Source: JAJDXW01 sp965223775 (lineage in GTDB: Bacteria; Pseudomonadota; Gammaproteobacteria; HK1). From it: a stretch of 64,000 nucleotides of DNA. The position numbers were made by a program, and so were the translations under genes. The stretch spans positions 2,356,001-2,420,000 of the forward strand of contig OZ245021.1 in the NCBI GenBank assembly GCA_965223775.1, read 5' to 3'. Positions 26,666 through 35,122 of the stretch are shown piece after piece. The notes under the pieces were generated by a model. That model ran no database searches and was not told where the DNA came from. It saw nothing but the letters and a program-made list of their open reading frames with translations. Positions within the stretch are counted from its first letter, which is position 1. Each line of letters opens with the position of its first letter.

Positions 26666-27583
26666 CTATCCCACTGCCTTGCAAGCCTTGTCAGGGCCTC
26701 GAATGCCTCCTCCGGAAGGCGGCCGCCCGATCGCTTCCTCATCGACGAAATCACCCTGGCCTTCGACCTCCGGGCCATATCTTGCGAGTCGTCTCATCAT
26801 GATCCGGATCGCCTCGGGGTTGTTGTCGACGAGGACGAACTCGCGGCCGTGCCGGGCCGCCGCTTCACCGAACGAGCCGGACCCGGCGAAGAAGTCGAGG
26901 AGCCGGTCGCCCGGATTGGAATGCACCTTGACGATCCGCTCCAGGATTCCCAGGGGCTTCTGGGTCGCGTACCCCGTCTTCTCCCGCCCGTTGGGGCTCA
27001 CGATGGTGTGCCACCACACGTCCGTCGGGGTCTTCCCCCGCGCGGCCTTCTCCGGCCCGGCGAGCTCCGGAGCCAGGTAGGGGACGCGGTCGATCTCGTC
27101 GTAGTTGTAGATGTAGCGCTCGGGTTCGTTCACGTACCACAGGAGGTTGTCGTGCTTGGCGGACCATCGGCGTCTGGTCCTCGCGCCGTAGTCGTAGGCC
27201 CAGATGATCTCGTTCATGAACGAGTCGCGTCCGAAGACTTCGTCCAGCATCACCTTGCAGTAGTGGACCTCCCGGTAGTCGACATGGAGGTAAAGGCTTC
27301 CGTCGGCGGTCAGGGTCCGGCGCGCCGCCTCGATGCGCTCCCGGAGGAAGCCGATGTAGTCGTCGAACCGGTCGTTGAACCCCGTCTCGCCAAGGCGTTC
27401 GGTCCGATATCGCTTGCCCTGGAATCCAGTCCGGTCTCCATTCCGGTCGGCAACCGTGCGAAGCCTCGTGCGGGCCTGGCGCCGCCCGGTGTTGAACGGG
27501 GGGTCGATGTAGATGAGCGAGAAGGCTTCGCGAGGGGCGTGCTCGAGCCAGGCGAGGTTCTCGCCGGAGACGATCCGGTTCAC
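26666..27583 (-). CDS. Site-specific DNA methyltransferase (DPPFN type)
   Basis: 305 residues. The catalytic motif IDPPFNTG (residues about 25-32) comes before the AdoMet motif LDFFAGSGSFGEAAARHG (residues about 233-250), the beta-class order found in N6-adenine/N4-cytosine enzymes related to type III Mod proteins. ATQKPLGILERIVKVHSNPGD is the usual segment preceding motif I. It overlaps the dioxygenase gene as ATGA. No restriction gene is adjacent, so it looks like an orphan (CcrM-like or defence remnant). Confidence 0.9.
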   Translation of the reverse strand: MNRIVSGENLAWLEHAPREAFSLIYIDPPFNTGRRQARTRLRTVADRNGDRTGFQGKRYRTERLGETGFNDRFDDYIGFLRERIEAARRTLTADGSLYLHVDYREVHYCKVMLDEVFGRDSFMNEIIWAYDYGARTRRRWSAKHDNLLWYVNEPERYIYNYDEIDRVPYLAPELAGPEKAARGKTPTDVWWHTIVSPNGREKTGYATQKPLGILERIVKVHSNPGDRLLDFFAGSGSFGEAAARHGREFVLVDNNPEAIRIMMRRLARYGPEVEGQGDFVDEEAIGRPPSGGGIRGPDKACKAVG

Positions 27584-28383
27584 GCGCCCGCACCCCCCGG
27601 GCCGGGGTCGGCCGCGAGCAGGCAGTCGTCGGGGAGCGGAACGACGGGGGTCAGGTCCCGGTGGTGCTGGTGATCCGGGCGCCGGTCGCGGGTGAGGGCG
27701 TTCGAGACCGGGTTCAGGATGAGCGAGAAGATGGTGCGCGGCCAGGGTGACATGTTGAGCGAGGAGCTGTGCACGAGGGAGTCGCCGAAGATGAGCATCG
27801 TGCCGGGCGGACCCTTGGCCGAGACGAGGCCGCCGTCGGCGATGAGCTCCGCGACCGTGTCTTCATCCACCACCCAGAGCGGGTAGCTGGTCGTCTCGGT
27901 ATCGAGGGTCGCGGGGGCGGGACCTCGCCGGTGCGAGCCGCGGATGAAGACGAGCGGGCCATTGAACTCGTTCACCTCGTCGAGGAGGATGTGGAGGTTG
28001 AGGGCGAGCGGCTCCGGCACCCCGTCCTCGCCGTGGTGGGTGGCAAAGTCGTAGTGCCACTGCCAGACGTCCCCCGAGAACGCTTCCTTGGCGTTCACCT
28101 TGACCTGCTGAACGTAGAGGTCCTCCCCGAGGAGTTGTTGCGCCGGCGCGACGAGCCGGGGGTCACGCACGACCCGCGCGTATACCTCGCTCCGCAGGTG
28201 AAGGCCCATGGCCGTGCGCACCGCGTCGCTCTCCTTCTCGCGGAAGTTCTCCGGCCGCCGCTCGGCGTAGAGCCGCGGAAGCTCCGCCTTGAGCACGTCC
28301 ACCTCCTCGGCGGAGAACCGCGACGGCAGGATGAGGAAGCCGTCCTCCCGGAACCGTTCGACCTCGGAATCGTTCAGTCTCAT
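27580..28383 (-). CDS. Phytanoyl-CoA dioxygenase family protein (EctD-like)
   Basis: 267 residues from the ATG at 28383. The Fe(II) facial triad is visible as WHYDFATHHGEDG (H and D) and the distal histidine in SLVHSSSLNMSPWPRT. The preceding QVKVNAKEAFSGDVWQW and the NLHILLDEVNEFNGPLVFI strand match PhyH proteins, including ectoine hydroxylase. These enzymes hydroxylate a substrate using 2-oxoglutarate and oxygen. The substrate is unknown, and no ectoine genes are nearby. Confidence 0.9.
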   Translation of the reverse strand: MRLNDSEVERFREDGFLILPSRFSAEEVDVLKAELPRLYAERRPENFREKESDAVRTAMGLHLRSEVYARVVRDPRLVAPAQQLLGEDLYVQQVKVNAKEAFSGDVWQWHYDFATHHGEDGVPEPLALNLHILLDEVNEFNGPLVFIRGSHRRGPAPATLDTETTSYPLWVVDEDTVAELIADGGLVSAKGPPGTMLIFGDSLVHSSSLNMSPWPRTIFSLILNPVSNALTRDRRPDHQHHRDLTPVVPLPDDCLLAADPGPGGAGA

Positions 28384-28605
28384 GTTCCGCTCCCCTATCG
28401 TCCGGCGCGACCAATCCCGGCCCGCTCCCGCGACCTGCCGCCGGAAGGCACAGGATAGGACATTCCGGCCCGCGGTTCCCCGCGAACGCCGCCGCCGGCC
28501 ATGCCGGAACGGTACCGCTCCCCACCGGCCGCTCCCCGAGACTTCAGGACGGGCCGCGTCCGGAGACATCTTGATGCCCAAGTATCCGTTCACTATGATG
28601 CCTCC

Positions 28606-28881
28606 ATGCGTACCACCCTGACCCTTGACGACGATGTCGCCGCGGCCGTGAAGGCGCTTGCCCGCGGCAGCGGCAAGACCTTGAAGGCGGTGGTCAACGA
28701 GGTGATGCGCAACGGCCTCATGACCGGCGAGAAGCCGGTCCTGGAGCGGGAGCCGTTCCGGGTCGACTCGGCACAGCGCGGATTCCTGCCCGGTGTCGAC
28801 CCGTTGAAGCTCAACCAACTCGTCGACGAGCTGGAGACGGAACGTTTCCTGGAACGGCCGCACGGCACGCCTTCTCCGTGA
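28606..28881 (+). CDS. vapB: VapB-like ribbon-helix-helix antitoxin
   Basis: 91 residues. The N-terminal MRTTLTLDDDVAAAVKALA is a ribbon-helix-helix DNA-binding strand and helix. The C-terminal acidic tail would wrap the toxin. The ATG at 28606 is used because the longer frame upstream is not antitoxin-like. The stop overlaps the start of the PIN-domain toxin, as normal for VapBC pairs. The dimer should repress its own promoter just upstream. Confidence 0.88.
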   Translation: MRTTLTLDDDVAAAVKALARGSGKTLKAVVNEVMRNGLMTGEKPVLEREPFRVDSAQRGFLPGVDPLKLNQLVDELETERFLERPHGTPSP

Positions 28882-29306
28882 TCGTTCCCGACGTCAATCT
28901 CGTCGTCTACGCCTACAACGAAGACGCCCCCTTCCATGCGGCCGCCAAGGCGTGGTGGGAGCGATGCCTCTCCGAGACCGAGCCCGTGGGACTCGCCTGG
29001 GCGGTGATGCTTGGTTTCGTCAGGCTCATGTCCAACCGGCGGGTGCTCGCGAGGCCGATGTCCGCCCGCGAGGTGGCGGAGCAGTGCAAGCGGTGGATCG
29101 TGCAGCCGAACGTCCGCATCATCCTCCCGGGACCGACCCACATGGACATTCTCGCCGGGCTCCTCGCCGGACCCATGGGCTCCAACCTGGTGACCGATGC
29201 CCACCTCGCGGCCCTCGCCATCGAGCACCAGGCGGAGCTTCACTCGAACGACGGCGATTTCGCCCGTTTCTCCGGCCTTGTCTGGCACAATCCCATCGCC
29301 GGATGA
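28878..29306 (+). CDS. vapC: VapC-like PIN-domain ribonuclease toxin
   Basis: 142 residues from a GTG overlapping the antitoxin TGA. PIN-domain acidic residues are visible in VPDVNLVVYAYNED (first Asp), TDAHLAALAIEH and HSNDGDFARFSGL (last Asp pair). The family cleaves tRNA or rRNA when the antitoxin is lost. All catalytic positions look intact, so the pair is probably functional. Confidence 0.9.
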   Translation: MIVPDVNLVVYAYNEDAPFHAAAKAWWERCLSETEPVGLAWAVMLGFVRLMSNRRVLARPMSAREVAEQCKRWIVQPNVRIILPGPTHMDILAGLLAGPMGSNLVTDAHLAALAIEHQAELHSNDGDFARFSGLVWHNPIAG

Positions 29307-29343
29307 GCCGGAACCCGATCGGTATCCGTAGAGGAATCAACCC

Positions 29344-29667
29344 ATGCCCAATGAGACATCAGTGGACGCGTCCGTCAAGGCGCCGGTGCCTCCCGGCGGG
29401 GGGAGGGGCGCAGCGGGATCGGATGCGGACCCGGCTCCGGCTCCGGCTTCGGACCCGGCTCCGAATTCTGATCCGCTCGCCGAGCGCTACGAGCGCGACG
29501 GGTACCTCGCGCCGTTTCGGGTGCTCGCGCCCGAGGAGGCGGGCGGCTGCTGGCAGCGCATGCAGGCCCTCCGCAAGGAGCGGCCCAAGGACGCCGCGAC
29601 CCCGAATCCTGCGCTCGATCCTCTTCCGCGACGCGGCGAAGGGGCCGCGGAGGCCGTCGTAGCATGA
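29344..29667 (+). pseudogene. Probable 5' stub of a phytanoyl-CoA dioxygenase-like gene
   Basis: 107-residue frame. After an Ala/Pro/Asp-rich start, residues about 46-80 (LAERYERDGYLAPFRVLAPE, then EAGGCWQRMQAL) look like the opening helix of a PhyH-family dioxygenase. The sequence then changes to a Pro/Arg tail and stops within the next gene's ATG. The iron-binding half is absent. It could still be expressed because its stop overlaps the SDR start as ATGA, and it may now serve only as a translational leader. Confidence 0.5.
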
Positions 29668-30443
29668 ACCTCGAGGGGGCCACCGTCATCGTGACCGGCT
29701 CGTCGAGCGGGATCGGGGCGGCCTGCGCCCGGCTCCTCGCCGCGAAGGGCTGCAACGTGGTCGTCAACTACTCGCGCTCCGAGGGCGCGGCGGAGGCGGT
29801 GGCGGAGGAGTGCCGGGGGCTCGGCGCGGGGGCGATCGCGGTCCGGGCGGACGTCGCGAACGACGCCGACTGCCGCCGCCTCGTCGCGGCGGCCATGGAC
29901 GAGTGGGGGCGCCTCGACGGGCTCGTCAACAACGCCGGCACCACGAGGTTCAGCGACCAGTCGGACCTCGAAGGCCAGACGGCCGAGGACTTCCACGCGA
30001 TCTACGCGGTGAACGTGGTCGGCCCCTACCAGATGAGCCGGGCGGCGGCGGCGGTCATGGAGCGGGGGGCGATCGTCAACATCGCCTCGATGGCGGGGGT
30101 CGTCGGGACCGGGAGCTCCATCGCCTACGCCGCCTCCAAGGGCGCGCTCAACACCATGACCCTCTCCCTCGCCCGGGTGCTGGCGCCCGACATCCGCGTC
30201 AACGCGGTGTGCCCGGGCTTCGTCCAGGGGGAGTGGATGCGCGCCGGGCTCGGCACGGAGCGATACGAGGCGACCCTTCAGCGCCTGACCGAGAACAACC
30301 CGCTCGGTGCGCCCGGCACGCACGCGGAAGTCGCCGAGGTGGCGGTCTGGTTCCTCGAAGGAGCGAGCAAGGTGACCGGCGAGATCATGATGGTCGACGC
30401 CGGCTCCCACCTCGGTGGGATGGCGCCGCTCAAGGCCCGGTGA
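29664..30443 (+). CDS. SDR family NAD(P)-dependent oxidoreductase
   Basis: 259 residues of classical short-chain dehydrogenase/reductase: cofactor motif TGSSSGIGAACARL, NNAGTTRF, catalytic Ser in NIASMAGVVG and YAASKGALN. The C-terminal GEIMMVDAGSHLGG closes the fold. The family oxidises alcohols or reduces ketones with NAD(P)H. It precedes an amidase and an amidohydrolase on the same strand, suggesting a small catabolic cluster. Confidence 0.93.
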   Translation: MNLEGATVIVTGSSSGIGAACARLLAAKGCNVVVNYSRSEGAAEAVAEECRGLGAGAIAVRADVANDADCRRLVAAAMDEWGRLDGLVNNAGTTRFSDQSDLEGQTAEDFHAIYAVNVVGPYQMSRAAAAVMERGAIVNIASMAGVVGTGSSIAYAASKGALNTMTLSLARVLAPDIRVNAVCPGFVQGEWMRAGLGTERYEATLQRLTENNPLGAPGTHAEVAEVAVWFLEGASKVTGEIMMVDAGSHLGGMAPLKAR

Positions 30444-30496
30444 ACCGACCCCGCCGGATGCGCGGCGGGCGGGACGAAGGACGTGAGGACGTAGCG

Positions 30497-31909
30497 ATGC
30501 ACGACGAGGATCTCTGTTTCCGCTCCGCGGTCGACTTGGCGGCCGACATCCGGAGCCGCCGGCTCTCGCCGGTCGAGCTCGCGCGGGCGGTGTTGGCGCG
30601 GATCGAGGCGCTGAATCCCACTCTCAACTGCTTCTGCACTCCGACCCCGGAGATCGCGATGGAGCAGGCGCGGGCGGCGGAGGATGCGGTCATGCGCGGG
30701 GCGGGGCTCGGCCTCCTCCACGGCATTCCCTATTCGATCAAGGACCTTCAGCCGACCAAGGGCGTGCGCACGATGCGCGGGTCGAAGATCTTCGAGGGCA
30801 ACGTCCCCGAGGACGACACCCCGCTCGAGCGGCGCTTGCAGGGCGCGGGCGGGGTCTTCCTCGGCAAGACGACCACCCCCGAGTTCGGGTGGAAGGGGGC
30901 GACGGACAGCCCGCTCACCGGGATCACGCGGAACCCCTGGAACCTCGAGCGCACCCCGGGCGGGTCGAGCGGCGGCGCTTCGGCGCAGGTCGCGGCAGGG
31001 CTGGGGCCCCTCGCCCAGGGTGGCGACGGCGGGGGCTCGATCCGGATCCCGTCGTCGTTTGCGGGCATCTTCGGCATCAAGCCGACCACCGGCGTCGTGC
31101 CGTACTACCCGATGCCGCACAACGATCTCCTGTCCCACCTGGGGCCGATGACCCGCACGGTCGCGGACTCGGCGCTCATGCTGAGCGCCATCGCGGGCCA
31201 CGACCCGTGCGACCGCTTCAGCGTGCCCCACGCGGCCCGGAACTTCCTCGTCGACCTCGATGCCGGGATCGCGGGGCGGAAGGTCTTCTGGAGCCCGACC
31301 CTCGGCTACGCGAAGGTCGACCCGGAGGTGGCGGAGGCGACGGCGCGAGCGGCGGCCCGCTTCGAGGAGCTCGGCGCCGAGGTGGAGGAGGGCGACCCCG
31401 GCCTCGGCGACCCGACCGACTTCTTCGTCGTGACCTACCAGAGCACGATCGCCGGCGGACTCGTCCAGCACCTCGACGCGTGGGAGAGCGAGATGGACCC
31501 GGGCCTCGTCAGCCTCGTCCGCCGCGGCATGGAGTACAGCGCGGTCGAGTACGTGCAGGCGCGCATCGAGCGCCTCGCCTTCTGCGACCGAGTGGCCCGG
31601 TTCTTCGAGAAGTACGACTTCCTCCTCACGCCCGCGACGGCGGTACCCGCGTTTGCCGTCGGGCAGGTGACGCCGGACCCGGGCCGCAGCGACGTGGAGG
31701 GCCTGTTTGCATGGACGCCGTTCAGCTTCCCGTTCAACGCGACCGGCAATCCGGCCGCGAGCGTCCCGTGCGGCTTTACGGGCGACGGGCTCCCGATCGG
31801 CCTTCAGATCGTCGGGCGAATGCACGAGGACCAGGAGGTGCTGCAGGCGGCGGCCGCGTTCGAGCGGATCGCCCCCTGGGCCGACCGGCGCCCGTCGGTG
31901 CCGGCCTGA
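30497..31909 (+). CDS. Amidase, amidase-signature family
   Basis: 470 residues from the ATG at 30497. The Ser-cisSer-Lys triad is recognisable: Lys in IPYSIKDLQP, the glycine/serine-rich TPGGSSGGASAQVAAGLGPL and GGDGGGSIRIPSSFAGIFG. LGPMTRTVADSALML and GLPIGLQIVGRMHEDQEVLQ are also family hallmarks. It hydrolyses a linear amide. Substrate preference cannot be assigned. Confidence 0.92.
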   Translation: MHDEDLCFRSAVDLAADIRSRRLSPVELARAVLARIEALNPTLNCFCTPTPEIAMEQARAAEDAVMRGAGLGLLHGIPYSIKDLQPTKGVRTMRGSKIFEGNVPEDDTPLERRLQGAGGVFLGKTTTPEFGWKGATDSPLTGITRNPWNLERTPGGSSGGASAQVAAGLGPLAQGGDGGGSIRIPSSFAGIFGIKPTTGVVPYYPMPHNDLLSHLGPMTRTVADSALMLSAIAGHDPCDRFSVPHAARNFLVDLDAGIAGRKVFWSPTLGYAKVDPEVAEATARAAARFEELGAEVEEGDPGLGDPTDFFVVTYQSTIAGGLVQHLDAWESEMDPGLVSLVRRGMEYSAVEYVQARIERLAFCDRVARFFEKYDFLLTPATAVPAFAVGQVTPDPGRSDVEGLFAWTPFSFPFNATGNPAASVPCGFTGDGLPIGLQIVGRMHEDQEVLQAAAAFERIAPWADRRPSVPA

Positions 31910-32101
31910 GGGATGGCCGCCCCGACGTGCCGCGCCGTTCGTCACACCGCTCACGCCGGCCTGAAGGGGGAGGGGAAGCCGCACGGGCCTCGAACACCGC
32001 GCCTGTGGCACGATCCCGCTCCGGAACCGCCGACACCGGCCGCCCGCGAGTCCGGGAACGGCGCGCCTGACTGAACCAGGACAAAACGGATACAGGGAAC
32101 C

Positions 32102-33295
32102 ATGGACGTAAGAGGAAAGGTCATTTCGGCGGACTGCCACGTGGACCTCATCTGGCTCCCGCCCGATCTCTTCACCGACGGGGCGCCCGCGCACCTCAAG
32201 GAGCGCATGCCCTACGTGGACCAGAACGACCAGGGGCGCGACGTCTGGGTGTCGCGGGGCGGGGCCTACTTCGGGCTCGCGAACGGCATGGGGTCGGCGG
32301 GGCGCGAGTACGTGCCGGGCGTGATCCACCGCTCCGACCGGATGGCCGCCCAGGGCCTCTACGAGGATGGAGCCAAGGGGATCCGGCGGCTCACCGAGCC
32401 CGATCTCCGGGTGCGCGACCAGGACCTCGACGGAGTCCGCGGCGAAGTGCTCTACGGCATCCTCGGGGCCGCGAACCGACTGAACGACCCGGAAGCGGCG
32501 GTCGAGGTCATGCGGATCTACAACGAATGGCTCGCCGACTTCAGCGAGACCCATCCCGACCGCTTCGCCGGCATCGCCTGCATCCCCAACCACGACATCG
32601 ACGCGGCGGTGGCCGAGATCGAGCGGGTCGCGAAGCGGGGCGCCGTCCGCGGCCTCGAGATCGCGAACACCCTCGACATGAAGCCGCTCTACCACGGTCA
32701 CTGGAATCCGCTCTGGGAAGCGGTCGACGCGTGCGGACTCCCGGTGCACATCCACACCATCGGCGGGAAGCTGCCCGAGACCGAAGGGCTCACCCATCTC
32801 GAGTCACGGGCGGCCTTCGCGACCTTCATCACCGGCTTCCAGCTCAAGATGGCGGACAAGCTGATGGAGGCGATCTACGGCGGCGTGCTCGAGCGCTATC
32901 CGCGCGTGCGGCTCGTCATCGGCGAGGCCGGGATCGGCTGGATCCCCTACGTGCTCGAGCACATGGACCTCGAGTGGGAGGACCAGTTCCAGGACCTCGA
33001 GCTCAAGATGAAGCCCTCCGAGTACTGGCGCCGCCAGTGCCATGCCACCTACCAGAGCGATCCGGTGGGCGTTCGCCTCATCGATCTGCTCGGAGAGGAC
33101 AACGTGATGTGGGGCTCCGACTTCCCCCACCCCGACGGCGTCTGGCCCGACAGCCAGGACTTCATCGCCCGCGAGATGGCCGGCGTCGACGAGCCCATCC
33201 AGCGCAAGGTCCTCTGGGAAAACGCCGCCCGCCTCTACGGCCTCCCCCTGAACCCGGCCGCCTCCACCCCCACGACCGCCCAAGCCGCCGACTGA
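32102..33295 (+). CDS. Amidohydrolase family 2 metal-dependent hydrolase
   Basis: 397 residues. The N-terminal ISADCHVDL replaces the common DxHxH with the DCH variant. Later motifs are FAGIACIPNHDI, LPVHIHTIGG, RLVIGEAGIGWIPYVLEHMD, and WGSDFPHPDGVWPDS carrying the last-strand Asp and His. This is the ACMS-decarboxylase-like branch of amidohydrolases, which act as decarboxylases or hydrolases on aromatic or carboxylic acids. It ends the plus-strand catabolic set. Confidence 0.9.
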   Translation: MDVRGKVISADCHVDLIWLPPDLFTDGAPAHLKERMPYVDQNDQGRDVWVSRGGAYFGLANGMGSAGREYVPGVIHRSDRMAAQGLYEDGAKGIRRLTEPDLRVRDQDLDGVRGEVLYGILGAANRLNDPEAAVEVMRIYNEWLADFSETHPDRFAGIACIPNHDIDAAVAEIERVAKRGAVRGLEIANTLDMKPLYHGHWNPLWEAVDACGLPVHIHTIGGKLPETEGLTHLESRAAFATFITGFQLKMADKLMEAIYGGVLERYPRVRLVIGEAGIGWIPYVLEHMDLEWEDQFQDLELKMKPSEYWRRQCHATYQSDPVGVRLIDLLGEDNVMWGSDFPHPDGVWPDSQDFIAREMAGVDEPIQRKVLWENAARLYGLPLNPAASTPTTAQAAD

Positions 33296-33687
33296 CTCCG
33301 CTCCCCGCCACCGCCCCCATCGCACACATGCGGACCGACCACCGACATGCATGCGCTCGGCTGCGCCGAAGTACGAATCCAGCCGCTACCGAATCGCTTT
33401 CCGCCCGCTCCGGAAAGGCATAACACGTGGCGCTCACACTCAAGAGAAATTGGCGTTATAACAATGGGTTATTCGTGTTAACAGAATGGTGGTCGATGCC
33501 GACGCGATGTACATCGCGAGCAGGAACAACCTGGATGACTTTCCGACAGGTGAAGGACAAATGGGTGCTGATGCGAAGACTGAACACGACTTCGCCTGAA
33601 TCACGTTGCCCATAAGGGAACGAACAGCGATGCCTCAAGACTCACACAATGTTGCCGATCGGGAGTTCGTTTACAATGGAGTTCGAA
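33296..33687. other. Intergenic start of the lower-GC defence island
   Basis: 392 bases in which base composition drops sharply after about 33430. The segment 33453-33482 holds overlapping GTTATAAC, GGGTTAT and GTTAAC dyads that could be a promoter/operator for the TIR operon. I see no gene; a 62-codon frame at 33427-33615 has no family features. Confidence 0.45.
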
Positions 33688-33972
33688 ATGAACATTAAAG
33701 GACTGGATAGCCTTACGAAAACCATGAAAGAACTGGAAAGAGCTCTTTCAGATTTGGACGGTGACATTGCGCATCTCAATTTTGACGCACATGATCCGCA
33801 GAGTATTGAAAATGCAATTCAGGAATTCAATTCGGCCGTCGATCAAAAAGTTGCGGGATATTCTCAAAACGACCTGATCGCACAGGTTGTAAAAGAATTG
33901 AAGGAAAGTGGACGTACAACCATCCTCGAACGGGCAGCGGTTGCCCGGCTGGAGGGAGGTAACGACGAATGA
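33688..33972 (+). CDS. Small helical partner of the TIR protein
   Basis: 94 residues from the ATG at 33688 (GGAG six bases upstream; an in-frame ATG at 33676 is the alternative). It is a charged, helix-forming protein (IKGLDSLTKTMKELERALSD) with no recognised domain. It overlaps the TIR gene as ATGA, so the two should be made in fixed ratio. It may be an inhibitor, sensor or antitoxin for the TIR enzyme (inference). Confidence 0.7.
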   Translation: MNIKGLDSLTKTMKELERALSDLDGDIAHLNFDAHDPQSIENAIQEFNSAVDQKVAGYSQNDLIAQVVKELKESGRTTILERAAVARLEGGNDE

Positions 33973-34871
33973 CTATCAAGTCTGCTCTTCAGGAACTAAA
34001 CAATGCCGTGCTGGACCTACAGACGTCCGACTACAACACGTATGTCCGCCCACTAACGCGAATGTCTGATACCTTGGCGTCCGATGATCTCAAGGCGTTT
34101 ACAGACGAATTGAAAGCAGGCGTGGATTTCGGTGCGTTCCTTGCTGCTGCGAACAAAGGAGGTAGCATGGTCGGTAGCGCAAGTCTGACTTGGCCAACTA
34201 ATCGCGAGGAAGAACTTGGGTTGTCGATTATCGTGATTGAGCGAGGTGCTAATGATCCAAATTGGTTCTTGAACTTTGCTCATGACTACTACTATGGAGG
34301 AAGAAAACATTTCGACTCGATACGGAAAATAACGACATCCATGATTATACCCTTTAGCCGAGATTTCCGTACCTATGTGGAACAGAATGCCCAAGATCCT
34401 ACAATATCGCGAATAGAGCCGACTGACCTCGGCCGCGTATTCATCGTTCACGGGCATGATGAGGCACCGAGAGAAACTGTCGCGCGATTCATCGTCAGTG
34501 CCGGGCTGGAGCCAGTGATTCTACATGAGCAGGCGAACCGAGGCATGACGGTTTTAGAGAAGCTAATGGCCAATGGAGATGTAGGCTATGCTGTCGTGCT
34601 ACTTACACCTGACGATTTAGGTCGGAGTACTGCAGAAGACGATGACAAACCTCGCGCCCGGCAAAATGTAATACTCGAGCTCGGATATTTTCTTGGCCGG
34701 CTTGGTCGCGAACGAGTAATGGCTCTCCTAAAGGGGAGCGTAGAAATCCCCTCCGACTATATGGGTGTGCTATATGAACGATACGATGACGGAGGGGGAT
34801 GGCGTCAAAAGCTAGCTCGGGAGCTGCAAACCGCCGGATACGAAATAGACTGGAACAAGGTAATGAGGTGA
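33969..34871 (+). CDS. TIR-domain (CAP12/Pycsar-type) effector protein
   Basis: 300 residues. Residues about 1-150 are an uncharacterised N-terminal domain. From about 155 a TIR-like nucleotide-binding domain starts with RVFIVHGHDEAPRETVARFI, continues with VVLLTPDDLG and has RARQNVILELGYFLG, where E237 is the expected catalytic glutamate. This TIR group is known as NAD-degrading effectors in cyclic-nucleotide defence systems. No cyclase is encoded next to it here, so activation must be by another route, perhaps through the N-terminal domain or the small partner. Low GC relative to the flanks supports horizontal origin. Confidence 0.85.
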   Translation: MTIKSALQELNNAVLDLQTSDYNTYVRPLTRMSDTLASDDLKAFTDELKAGVDFGAFLAAANKGGSMVGSASLTWPTNREEELGLSIIVIERGANDPNWFLNFAHDYYYGGRKHFDSIRKITTSMIIPFSRDFRTYVEQNAQDPTISRIEPTDLGRVFIVHGHDEAPRETVARFIVSAGLEPVILHEQANRGMTVLEKLMANGDVGYAVVLLTPDDLGRSTAEDDDKPRARQNVILELGYFLGRLGRERVMALLKGSVEIPSDYMGVLYERYDDGGGWRQKLARELQTAGYEIDWNKVMR

Positions 34872-35122
34872 ATAATTCGGGATCGATCAGCTTTCGTGAA
34901 TACCGACCAGCTATTGGGATGTGTGTTCGTCGCGTCCGGTAATGTCTTCGAAACCGTGGATGTTGCCTTCACACCGCCGTTGGACGAGGCGGTGAGCGTG
35001 CAATGTCGAGACCGCCGCGCGTGTCGCGGTTTGCTCATGCAATTCGTGGACGGTCTCGCCATGACGTTGCCTGCAATTGGCAGACCGGTGTCTTTGTCGC
35101 CAGACGTGGTCAAATAAACCTC

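Noticed and set aside
34896..35117. 73-codon plus-strand frame between the TIR and nuclease-like genes
   Set aside because: No family features and no ribosome binding site; composition does not support it.
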